Shown here piece by piece: positions 1 to 9,392 of a stretch of 64,000 bases of DNA. The stretch's first letter is position 1; each line of letters opens with the position of its first letter. The notes under the pieces are model-generated. The model did no database searches and was not told where the DNA came from. It worked only from the letters and a program-made list of their open reading frames with translations. The DNA comes from Serripes groenlandicus. Lineage: Eukaryota; Mollusca; Bivalvia; Cardiida; Cardiidae. The translations under genes were made by a program, and so were the position numbers. Location: the NCBI GenBank assembly GCA_031761405.1, contig JASEVX010000003.1:141802700-141866699 (forward strand), given 5' to 3'.

Positions 1-54
1 CAGTGGGTTCACACTACAAGACAACAACCTACCAGCCCACCAGTCATATGACTA

Positions 55-270
55 AATAATTGTTGAAATTGGCATACAACATCTGTTTTTTGGTAAGGGT
101 TAATAATTTTTTGTTGGTTTATCACACAGCTGAAAGGCAGAACCCTTTATCCAATCATCTCTTTTTTTTAACTTAAACGTAACCCTTTTTCTCCTTTCAT
201 GCAGAAATCTGCATAAATGAGCTTATCAATATAGTTGAAAACAGTGTGGCAAAGGCAGCCATTCCTTAGC
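55..270 (+). repeat. Direct duplication, left copy
   Basis: The stretch from AATAATTGTTGAAA through CACACAGCTGAA, GGCAGAACCC and GCAGAAATCTGCATAA to AAAACAGTGTGGCAAA reappears diverged at about 822-1035. Confidence 0.6.
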
Positions 271-275
271 TCATA

Positions 276-412
276 ATGCTTCCAAAATGCGTGATGTTTG
301 TTCTATTGGGGTGTAACGCCGATTTCAACATTATTTCAGTTATATCACAGGGTGTCATAGTTCACTTATTCGTGAAATGTGCTTTGGCCAACCCACTCGG
401 GCTAGGCAAATT
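276..412 (-). repeat. SINE tail fragment
   Basis: GGTGTAACGCCGATTTCAAC followed by ATTATTTCAGTTATATCACA and TTCACTTATTCGTGAAATG is the inverse of the shared SINE tail seen complete at 27456-27657. Confidence 0.6.
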
Positions 413-487
413 CATTTCAAAATGTCGTACGCTTCGATGACGTCAGAGGGTGTCTGCAGGGAGGGTTAAACACCCAATCATTCTCTA

Positions 488-708
488 TTAACCCTTTCCC
501 ACATAAAACAAATCTGGAGCAGACGACTTTGAAAACATAGTGAGATAAACCTGAAAAATCTCCATAAAAGAGCTTATTTGTTAGATAAAGTTGAAAACAG
601 TGTGGCCAAAGGAGAAATTTGCTCATCATGAGCAATTTCACCTTTGGCCACAATGTTGTCAAAAGTCGTCTGCTGCTATTGCGTCAAAACGCGTCTGCAA
701 AGGGTTAA
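488..708 (-). mobile_element. TTAA-230 MITE copy
   Basis: TTAACCCTTTCCCACATAAA at the left and GCAAAGGGTTAA at the right enclose an inner hairpin around GCTCATCATGAGC. Length is 221 bp. Strand follows the long arm: '-' means the GACGC(N)TTTTGACGC arm is at the right. Confidence 0.8.
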
Positions 709-821
709 TGAAAGTTTAGTCTGCGAATAGAGTTGAAAACATTGGAGCAAAATCAGCAATTGCTCATTATGTGTTCAAAGGATGTTCTTTGTGTGTGTGT
801 CATATGACTAGAGAATTGGAT

Positions 822-1310
822 AATTGTTGAAAATGGCATACATCTGTATGTTGGTAAGGTTTAACATTTTTATCTTTGGCTAATCACACAGCTGAAGGGC
901 AGAACCCTTTGTCCAAGCAGTCATGAAAGAATATGTATGAAACCCCTTTCTTTCCCTTTATGCAGAAATCTGTATAATTGAACTAATCAATAGAGTTGAA
1001 AACAGTCTGGCAAAAGCAGCAAATGCTCATCATGCTCACAACTGTTGTATTGTTTGTTCTGTTGAGGTGCTTGGCTGTTTTCGACACTGTCGCCTCGTGA
1101 TATCACTGAAATAGGGTTGAAAACAGCCTAGCACCCCAACAGAACAAACAATACAACTTGTGTGAGCATGATGAGCATTTGCTGCTTTTGTCATACTGTT
1201 TTCAACTCTATTGATTATTTCATTTATAGATATTTTATACAGATTTCTGCATGAATGTTTTGTCATGACTGATTGGACAATAGGTTCTGCCTTTCAGCTT
1301 TGTGTTCCCA
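822..1310. repeat. Long foldback structure
   Basis: The left arm (about 895-1085) and right arm (about 1112-1310) are inverted copies containing GCTCATCATGCTCACA, TTGTATTGTTTGTTCTGTT and GCAGAAATCTGTATA. The loop is about 26 bp and has SINE-tail sequence. The left part also repeats 55-270 directly. Confidence 0.7.
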
Positions 1311-1497
1311 GGCCGGGTCATACAAAATACTTTTAATAATGGTAGGACTGGTTGCCGTCCTTAGTGCTCAGGGTTGCGGATATAGCAATACGACTGACTG
1401 GCTGGGTCAAGGGAAAATGAACCAGTAGTACTGGAAACTTACCCAGAAATCGCCGTAATGTAACTGAAACATTGTTGAAAGCGGCGTAAAACACCAA
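1305..1497 (+). repeat. SINE-related copy
   Basis: It ends with GTAATGTAACTGAAACATTG then TTGAAAGCGGCGTAAAACACC, the common SINE tail. The body has a diverged CCAGTAGTACTGG...TTACCCAG block. Confidence 0.6.
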
Positions 1498-1731
1498 ACT
1501 ATCAACCTTCAGCTGTGTGGATTGCTAGAGAGAAAACTGTTCAGCCTTGCCCACAAACATATGTGTTATAACACTTTAAACAATAATTAGTCATAAGACA
1601 AGTTGGTTAGTATGGTTGTAGCCTTGTAGTGTGTACCCAACTGAATAATTTAATTAACCCTTTTCCAAATACAGACACCTGCTGACGACCTTTCAAATAC
1701 ATTGCAGCAAAGGGAAAAGTGGCTCATAATG

Positions 1732-1940
1732 AGCAGGCTGGGAGACGCAACCGGGTGTCTGGGGTTCGATTCTCTTTCGCGGCGGTCATAGTTGAGAGCC
1801 CTAAGGCAAGATACGGTTCGTAGCATAGTACTGGTTTATTTACCCAGGGATCATAAATAAGTGGCCTGCTGCCGTGATATGACTGAAATGATGATTTTAC
1901 CATCATGTGAGTGAGGCGACAGTTCACTCATTTGTGAAAT
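1732..1940 (+). repeat. tRNA-derived SINE, diverged
   Basis: The head contains CCGGGTGTCTGGGGTTCGAT with a B-box-like GGTTCGATTC. It is followed by TAGTACTGGTTTATTTACCC and TGCCGTGATATGACTGAAAT. Same family as 27456-27657. Confidence 0.65.
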
Positions 1941-2159
1941 GTGCCTTTTCCATGGACAATCCGCCGTGAATGAGGATCCAACCCGGTACTGCAAATTATT
2001 GAACCTGTACTTTGATCTGCTTTCAATTGACTTTAACTGTGAAAAAAAATAAAAATATTATATCAAAATTAATTGGATGTCTGCTTTTTCTTGATCGACT
2101 TTTTTGTACTTGACAATAAAACAAAACTTTTTGGAGTAAAAGGCAAAACAAAAAACCTT

Positions 2160-2600
2160 GATAGAGTTTCCTTCTCTTGTCTACATATAGGGGTCATGAT
2201 GGTAAACAAGCATTCCAAGTTTCACAGCAGCAATATCCTAAAGGGTTAAGTCAATATTGGGATTTTACCCAGATTCATTGTACTAGGGCCATAATTCTGA
2301 CAAGAACCGTCACAGATGTATGTATTATAGTTTGTTGGTGGAGGTAATGATGGTTAATAAATAGTGTAAGTGTATAAGCCTTATCTCTTATGGTCTTGAA
2401 AAAAAGTGGGGTGGTACGAAAACATTAACTAAAATTGTAAGTCGAAAAAGGGTCATAATTCTGACAAAAACCTTTACAGAGTTATATACTCTTGTCTCTT
2501 GATGGAGGTTATGATGGTGAACAAGTATTGAAAGTTTCAAAGCTAATGGTTTATCAAAAAAACGTGAGGTGGTACAAAAAACTTAACCAATGTGTGACAC
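2160..2600 (+). repeat. Dispersed element with about three 165-bp tandem units
   Basis: Units are marked by CTTGTCTACATATAGGGGTC, GTTGGTGGAGGTAATGATGG and CTTGATGGAGGTTATGATGG at about 2175, 2330 and 2490. The element ends near 2670 with GACGCCGAGACGAGTAGGAT and CGAAAGGTCGAGCTAAAA. A reversed relative lies at 17236-17540. Confidence 0.6.
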
Positions 2601-2870
2601 AAATGCTGACGCAGACGCAGACGCCGAGACGAGTAGGATAGCTTGCCTTTTCTTCGAAAGGTCGAGCTAAAACGCAGACAGCCAATTCAATTCAAGAATT
2701 GTATTTTAAAATTTCTACACTGACAATGCTTTTTATTTGCTTGATTAATGTTCATATGTTTAGTTTAAACATATTTTATTACCAAAATAACATAAAGTAT
2801 TTACAAACATACATATGTGTACATAGTTTAATATTTATATAAAGGCAAAATGGCCTGGCCACAAGTTCTC

Positions 2871-3100
2871 TTAACCCTTTACCTCATACGACAATTCTGC
2901 AGCAGACGCATTTGAACATATTTTGTCAAATAATGGAAAATCTCTATAACTGAATGGATAACCTATGACTACAAGTGGAAAACATTGTGACAAAAGGAGA
3001 AATTGCACGTTTTGTGCAATTTCTTCTTTTGTTACTATGTTTTCAAAAAGCTTTCTGCTGCATTGGCGTCCGAAAGCGTTTATATGAGGGAAAGGGTTAA
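2871..3100 (-). mobile_element. TTAA-230 MITE, full length (reference for short-arm-left orientation)
   Basis: It is exactly 230 bp from TTAACCC to GGGTTAA. The left (short) arm reads ACGACAATTCTGCAGCAGAC. The inner hairpin is AGAAATTGCACG/TTTTGTGCAATTTCT. The right (long) arm contains GGCGTCCGAAAGCG then TATATGAGGGAAAGGG. Confidence 0.9.
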
Positions 3101-3589
3101 CTTAGGAAAAGCCATTACCTAAAGTTAAATATGTAAACACTGATTGTAAAAACAAACGAATTTGTTAATGCTCGAGGTACTTCTGTTGGAAATATGGAGA
3201 TACTGATATACGTCTATCGTCCATTTCTGACAAAGTTAGCAGTCTGCATACTATGTTGAGGTGAATAGAGCAGATTATTATAATTATAAAAAATCTCTAA
3301 TTGGACTAGAGTCATGGGAATGGAATGGAGTTCATATACAAATCGTGTTAATAGCTGAATAGTTAAACATCAGGAGAACTATTTCAGGAAATGAAGAAAT
3401 TGCTGATTTAAGTAATTTCTGCATTTCTTACAATGTATCTGTTTTTCTCTGTTTTCATTTCCCCTCCATTATGTTTTTTTTTTCAACTTTTGAAAGTCAA
3501 TGAAGAAAAATCAGATAGACGATCAAAATCATTTATGTTCTTAGAAATTCCGACACTGACTGTGAGATGGACACTTTCATGAAAACCCA

Positions 3590-3985
3590 AAAAGATGCAA
3601 TACATTACGCTGCTTTATATATAAATTTATGAAACAGGAAAGATAACCAATACATAACTACCTAACTCTCTTTCTCTTTTTGTCTCCCATGTATACATTA
3701 TTTTCTTTACAGCTTCTAAAGTCTTATCGCTGGCTCAGAATCTCGTCCCTGGGACAAGCTTACCTATAGAGCATTGGCACAAAAAAGCAGGAATGATGAA
3801 CTACAACATCCATGGACTGTCGAAGAAGGTTTCTTGGATACAGGTTATTCAATATGTTGACTTCTCTACCATGTTTGGACCAAAAGAAAATGATTGTGTA
3901 AAGATGGACTCAAGACGGCACCCAGACGTTAAACCGTCCATTGAAGCTGTAATACACCAGAAATTACCATACCTGTAAAATCACC
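3590..3985 (+). pseudogene. Degenerate fragment, copy 1 of a tandem duplication
   Basis: It shares TTTATGAAA(C/T)AGGAAAGATAACC, CTCGTCCCTGG and CCATGGACTGTCGAAGAAGG with 4150-4570. An open stretch ends at TAA 3976 (MMNYNIHGLSKKVSWIQVIQ then YVDFSTMFG). Copy 2 shows a KDGLNLS-stop-DGSQTLS pattern, reminiscent of the C-terminus of SGNH-type hydrolase fragments seen in retroelements. That resemblance is a guess. Frameshifts separate the copies. Confidence 0.4.
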
Positions 3986-4145
3986 TACCAGATCTACACC
4001 AAACCTTATCAGACAAACACTCACTCCGACCAGACCATCTCCAGTTTCTCCACCAGAACTACCCTACATGTACTATCACCTTCCAGATCTACACCAAAAC
4101 TTATCAGACGAACACCCATTCCGACCAGACCTTCACCAGTTTCTC
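3985..4145 (+). repeat. Minisatellite, about two units
   Basis: Units of about 75-95 bp contain CCAGATCTACACCAAA, CTTATCAGACGAACACCCA and CCGACCAGACCTTCACC. The same units recur after the second duplicate copy. Confidence 0.65.
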
Positions 4146-4149
4146 CATG

Positions 4150-4570
4150 GAAACCAAAAAGACGGACTACATTACACTGCTTTATATATCAATTTATGAA
4201 ATAGGAAAGATAACCAATACCTAACTACCTAACTCTCTATTTTGTCTCCCATGTATACATTTATTTCTTTACAGCTGCACTGTTGTTATTTCTGAAGTAT
4301 TATCGACAGCTCAGAATCTCGTCCCTGGTAGCCAGCTGAGACCAGCTTACCTATAGAGCATTGTCACAAAGAAGCAGGAGTGATGAACAACAACATCCAT
4401 GGACTGTCGAAGAAGGTTTCTTGGATACAGGTTATTCAATATTCTGACTTCTTCACCATGTTCGGAGCTAAAAGAAACTTATTGCGTAAAGATGGACTCA
4501 ACCTGAGCTAAGACGGCAGCCAGACGTTAAGCTCTTCCATTGAAGCTGCAGTACACCAGAAACTACCATA
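4150..4570 (+). pseudogene. Degenerate fragment, copy 2 of a tandem duplication
   Basis: It lies about 560 bp downstream of copy 1. In one frame it reads FTMFGAKRNLLRKDGLNLS, a TAG, then DGSQTLSSSIEAAVHQKLPY and a TAA. The in-frame TAG and the differences from copy 1 mark it as non-functional here. Confidence 0.4.
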
Positions 4571-4790
4571 CCTGTAAGATCACCTAGGAGATCTTCACCA
4601 AAACTTATCCGACGAACACCCACTCCGATCAGATCTTCTCCAGTTTCTTCACCAGAAACTACCATACATGTACAAGCACCTACTAGATATACACTAAACC
4701 TTATCAGAAGAACACCCACTCCGACCAGACCTTCACCAGAAACTACCATACCTGTACAAACGCCTACCAAAACTTACCAAACGAACAATA
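4550..4790 (+). repeat. Minisatellite, about three units
   Basis: Units share AAACTACCATACCTGTA, CTTATCAGA(C/A)GAACACCCAC and CAGTTTCTTCACCAG. One plus-strand frame is open through all units (LIRRTPTPTRPSPETTIPV-like), because unit lengths preserve frame. Confidence 0.65.
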
Positions 4791-5060
4791 TTGTGTAAAC
4801 CTATTCCCAAAAGAAAAATGTTCATATCCGTCAACGTCTAGGTCTTATCACATAAAAGTTGCAATGATGTCAATTGGTAAAAAAGTATATGACCTTTCTC
4901 AATGAGATGATAAAACCGTTGACCCAAACCTATGAACAAAATGCGGTGGGAAAAAAAGTACTACCAGCGCCAGATTCTTGTTTAAAAATGTGTGAAAGTG
5001 AAGTAAAGTGTGCGACTCCAAACAACCATATTAGAAAACTTCAAAGTGAAAAAGAATATA

Positions 5061-5307
5061 TGAGCCGTTCCACATGAAAACCAACATTGTGGACTCTGCG
5101 TAATGTATCGACCCAGATCAGCCTTATACGGACCGATATATTCCGTCTTAGGGGGATAGAGCTAAATAGTAATGTTTCCTGAAACAGAAAATCCCTAGGA
5201 GGCAAAACGTGTCTGTCCGGGTAATCTTGTGCGGCATACTTAGTCTGATCCGGGTCAATGTTTTTACGCAGAGTCCAAACTGTTGGTTTTCTCACAAGAC
5301 GGCTCAT
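5061..5307. mobile_element. GAGCCGT foldback element, full length
   Basis: Termini GAGCCGTTCCACATGAAAAC...GTTTTCTCACAAGACGGCTC are inverted repeats next to TAT/ATA. The interior is also palindromic (CCAACATTGTGGACTCTGCG then TCGACCCAGATCAG, with inverse versions at the right). There is no ORF; it is a non-autonomous MITE. Confidence 0.8.
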
Positions 5308-5641
5308 ATTTGATTGTTCCACGCCCATCTCGTTACTTACGATCAATCAATCAACAACCTATTCATCATCCACCAAGAAAAGAAAATAACAATTCCACTA
5401 AACCAACGACTTACCAATGTTAGAAAAGAACCAAGAACCAAGAATCCCAAGCATATACCAGTCCAATCAGGAAACCCGAAGAGGGCTTAACAATGAATGA
5501 TAGGGAAGATTAAATCCAGTATAGAAAATTAGCTTCCAACCACATAGCCACCTAGGAGCATTGCTTGCTTTCTTTGGATGCATTTCAGGTGAGCGGTTTG
5601 GCGGGGACCCTCATAGTCGTCTTGTTTATATTATAACCACA

Positions 5642-5792
5642 CATTCGGGTCTATAAAGTATCTGTTTACTAATTGCAGTTAATGGTCAGCTCTTCCTAAA
5701 GGTCTGCACTATAATGGCTGTGAAAGCTTCTTAAATGGGAATTCTATTTTTATCTTATTCCTTCCTGGTCTAGCTTCCCTCTTAATGTCATT
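5642..5792 (+). repeat. Direct duplication, copy 1
   Basis: Starting CATTCGGGTCTATAAAGTAT and ending CTCTTAATGTCATTTG, it repeats at 6072-6222 with few differences. Copy 1 is broken at TCATTTG by a foldback fragment. Confidence 0.75.
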
Positions 5793-5990
5793 TGTTATCG
5801 ACCCGGATCAGCCTAAGAATGCCACACAAGCCTACCCGGATAGACACTTTTCAACTGCCGATTTTCTGTTTCAGGAATAACTACGTATATACTCTATACA
5901 TATATCCCCCTAAGACGAAATGTGTCGGCGGATCAGTCTGCGCAGACAGCGCAGGCTGATCTGATAGATACATTACGCAGATGTCTATCG
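5793..5990. mobile_element. GAGCCGT foldback element, truncated
   Basis: It starts inside the family at TATCGACCCGGATCAGCC and runs through GATTTTCTGTTTCAGGAATA and the inverse GCGCAGGCTGATCTG to ATTACGCAGA. Both extreme tips are missing. Confidence 0.65.
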
Positions 5991-6071
5991 CTGCAGCTGC
6001 ATTTTGGGGCATTTTGAGAAAAAATGTGTAGGCACGTGCCTACAGTGCCTAAAGGAAGCTACGCCCCCGAC

Positions 6072-6222
6072 TCATTCGAGTCTATAAAGTATCTGTCTAC
6101 TAATTGCAGTTAATTGTCAGCTCTTCCTAAAGGTCTGCAATATAATGGCTGTGAAAGCTTCTTAAATGGGAATTCAATTTGTATCTTATTCCTTCCTGGT
6201 CTAGCTTCCCTCTTAATGTCAT
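6072..6222 (+). repeat. Direct duplication, copy 2
   Basis: This is the second copy of 5642-5792 (CATTCGAGTCTATAAAGTAT...). Here the sequence continues uninterrupted past TCATTTG. Confidence 0.75.
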
Positions 6223-6367
6223 TTGCTATAGTATTCGCATTGTGCGAGTATGTGATAATGATGTGATCTGAAGACCCGGAAACCCGTAATTTGTTCCAAC
6301 TGTTTGTTCGTACAACTGCCACATTTGAAGTTATCACTCACAGGCGCGTAGCTTTGCAATAATCAAT

Positions 6368-6510
6368 GTGTAGGCCGTCTCGTGAGAAAATCAACACTGT
6401 GGACTCTGCGTAAATTATCGACCCGGATCAGCCTAAACATGCCACACAGGCTTACCCGGATAGACACTTTTCGCCACCTGTGGATTTTCTGTTTCAGGAA
6501 TAACTATGAA
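6368..6510. mobile_element. GAGCCGT foldback element, left half
   Basis: GTAGGCCGTCTCGTGAGAAA, GTGGACTCTGCGTAAATTAT and GATTTTCTGTTTCAGGAATA are the left half of the family. The right half is absent. Confidence 0.65.
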
Positions 6511-6601
6511 CTATATATTTGGCTGTTTAACGACTGTAGGTTAATTGGTTTGCAGTAAGGAAAAAAAGTCAACGGACTGTTCAAAACTGACTATATATTT
6601 G

Positions 6602-7627
6602 TTATGCACCCGGAATCTCCGATTCGGTGGGCATCTAGTGTTTGGCCTGTCTGCACGTCTGTCTGCACGTCTGTCTGTCTGCACGAAAAAAACTTTAACC
6701 TTGACCACTTCTTTTGAACCATAACAGGTACGGCTACCATATTTCACATGTGTATTCCTTGTAACATGACCTTTCTGTCAGTACCAACATTTTTGACCTT
6801 GCGACCTTGACCTTTGACCTAGATGTTGCCATTCTCGAAAAAAACTTTAACCTTGGCCACTTCTTTTGAACCATAACAGGTACGGCTACCATATTTCACA
6901 TGTGTATTCCTTGTGACATGACCTTTCTGTCAGTACCAACATTTTTGACCTTGCGACCTTGACCTTTGACCTAGATGTTGCCATTCTCAAAAAAACCTTT
7001 AACCTTCACCACTACTTTTGAACCATAACAGGTAAGGCTACCATATTTCACATGTGTATACCTTGTGACATGACCTTTCTGTCAGTACCAATTTTTTTCA
7101 CCTTGCGACCTTGACCTTTGACCTAGATGTTGCCATTCTCGATAAAAAACTTTAACCTTGACGACTACTTTTTGAACCATAACAGGTACGGCTACCATAT
7201 TTCACATGTGTATACCTTGTGACACGACCTTTCTGTCAGTACCAAAATGTTCACCTTGTGACCTTGACCTTTGACCTAGATGTTGCCATTCTCGAAAAAA
7301 AACTTTAACCTTGACCACTACTTTTGAACCATAACAGGTACGGCTACCATATTGCACATGTGTATATCTTGTGACATGACCTTTCTGTCAGTATCAAAAA
7401 ATTTCACATTGCGACCTTGACCTTTGACCTAGATGTTGCCATTCTCGAAAAAAACTTTAACCTTGACCACCTCTGTTGAACCATAACAGGTACGGCTACC
7501 ATATTTCACATGTGTATTCCTTGTGACATGACCTTTCTGTCAGTACCAACATTTTTGACCTGGCGACCTTGACCTTTGACCTAGATGTTGCCATTCGGGG
7601 GCATCAGTGTTTCACAAACACATCTTA
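6602..7627 (-). mobile_element. AGGTCA-repeat element with six-fold core array
   Basis: The left end (TTATGCACCCGGAATC then CCGATTCGGTGGGCATCTAG) and right end (CATTCGGGGGCATCAGTG then TTTCACAAACACATCTT) match, in reverse, the two ends of the single-core element at 62725-62966. Between them about six units of 152-153 bp repeat. There is no ORF. Confidence 0.85.
6683..7598 (-). repeat. 152-153-bp tandem array (six units)
   Basis: The core GACCTTGACCTTTGACCTAG starts at 6803, 6955, 7107, 7260, 7413 and 7565. Each unit also has AACCATAACAGGTACGGCTA and TTTCACATGTGTAT. On the minus strand the core reads AGGTCA-A-AGGTCA-AGGTC, direct repeats of the nuclear-receptor half-site. Confidence 0.95.
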
Positions 7628-8031
7628 TTTTCGTTGTTGTTGTTTCTGATTGTCAAACCAATCGCCACAAAAACGGTTCAAGCCATATGAACTGGACGAA
7701 AACCAAGGCAGCCAGGAGAAATCAGAAAATGTGCAAAATTACAAAACATTAACATTTTATTCTTACGAACTCTTACTGCTTTTAGGTTTTTTGTATCACT
7801 GTTACAATGACTGCAATTGCACAACTGTTCATAGTCAATAACTAATGAACAGCTGGAGGTGTGGTCAACATAGCTGGGTTTGGACACTTTTCATTATTGA
7901 AGAACATTCGCAACTTCGTGGATAATAGAAATGTAATTATGATTTTGTTTACTTACCTCCCGATTTTCTTATATATGCCTCGCAGCTGTTTACTAGCTTA
8001 TCAACTCTAATATTATAAGTGCTGTTTATAA

Positions 8032-8245
8032 TTAACCTTTTCCCACATAACAACAACTCTGCAACACATGACTTTGGAAACGCAGAGGCAAATATATGTG
8101 TAATTAATTATTTCTTCAAATGATAGTATAATAATCAAATATATTTGAAAACATTGCAGCTGAAGAATAAATTGCTCATTATTAGACTTATTTCTCCTTT
8201 GGAGTTCTTTTTTCAAAAATCGTCTGCTGCACATACGTCAATATA
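8032..8245 (-). mobile_element. TTAA-230 MITE, degenerate
   Basis: The left end TTAACCTTTTCCCACATAAC is clear. The hairpin (ATTGCTCATTATTAGACTTA) and right end (GTCTGCTGCACATACGTC) are eroded. Confidence 0.55.
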
Positions 8246-8639
8246 AACCCAGAATATTAATGAAAACAAATGATGTTATGACTTATTTTTCATAGGAGAC
8301 GACACTGAATACCGTATATCCGCGGTTGGGTAGATCGACTAACCGGTATTTACAGACTTCTCAACCGTATCTTCAATTGTCGTTCACTTCACAGGTGTTT
8401 TCATGATACGGACGACTTGTGACGCTCTTTTATAAAATATTGCGATGGAATTCAAAGGCAGAGAAATGTCCATTATGAGCGATTTCTTTTTATGATTTTC
8501 GTAGTACGATTTCTTATTTTTAAAATTTGGAAAGCTGCTAGGTCACACAGCTAGCTGAACAAGTTAGACTATAACATATGTATCTTATTAGTTACTGATT
8601 TGAAGGTTAGGCATAAATAACTTCTACTTATATTTATTT

Positions 8640-8690
8640 TCTTCTTTCTTTCTTTCTTTCTTTCTGTCTTTCTATATATCTACCTTTCTT
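8640..8690 (+). repeat. (CTTT)n microsatellite
   Basis: TTTC units repeat with a GTC interruption; nothing else is evident. Confidence 0.8.
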
Positions 8691-8807
8691 TGCTTATTTT
8701 GTTATTCATTCATTCTCTCATTTATTTTATTAATCATTTATTTATTTAAATACAGCATTAACTGTGCTATTCCCGTGAATATTGTTGTGATTTAAACGGG
8801 CGACGTT

Positions 8808-9024
8808 GTCCCTTTCCCACGTAAACAAATATGTAGCAGACGACTGTAAAAACATTAAGTCAAAAACATGAGAACAAAAAACTACAAACGAAGATCTGAT
8901 TACTGAAAAGGGTTGAAAAAGGAGGAATTGCTAATTTTGAGCAATTTCTCCGTTTGTCATAATGTTTTCAAAAGTTGTCTGCTGCAGATGCTGCAGAAAG
9001 CTTCTATATGTTGGAAAGGGATAA
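8808..9024 (-). mobile_element. TTAA-230 MITE copy
   Basis: Left CCCTTTCCCACGTAAAC with GCAGACGACTG, inner hairpin GGAGGAATTGCTAATTTTGA, right GAAAGCTTCTATATGTTGG and AAAGGGATAA. TTAA is mutated at both ends. Confidence 0.7.
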
Positions 9025-9376
9025 GACGCCATAACTCTAGATGCGGCTCATCTGTTTTGCACAGTGTACACACATGCAATAATCGTTGAAATATCGATAT
9101 GTCCGCTCAACTAATCGATTTCCTTTCAAATCATTCAACCCTTCAGATCTCTATCGATTATTTTTTTTATTTCAATATCAATATATGCTATACAGTACAG
9201 TTAATGAATGCATATAACGAATTTGTTCGATTTAAGTATATTGTTCTCCTTCTTTATTGTCAAATCTAGAATTCATAAACAAAGGGGCATTTTAAATGAG
9301 TTTTGTTTATGAACAAATTGAGGCATTTTTCCTTCTTTTGTCTATGTAAAAAAACAACCTAATCCATACAAATTAA

Positions 9377-9392
9377 GGGGGGGGGGGGGGGG
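9377..9392 (+). repeat. G16 homopolymer
   Basis: A run of 16 guanines. Length is prone to assembly error. Confidence 0.8.

Noticed and set aside
417..662. Small ORFs with recurring [19 protein letters not shown] or LPQCFQL-like peptides across the window
   Set aside because: They are translations of TTAA-230 MITE arms and hairpins in different frames. Their recurrence reflects the repeat, not a protein family.
6683..7598. CRISPR-like array
   Set aside because: The whole 152-153-bp unit repeats without unique spacers, and the context is eukaryotic.
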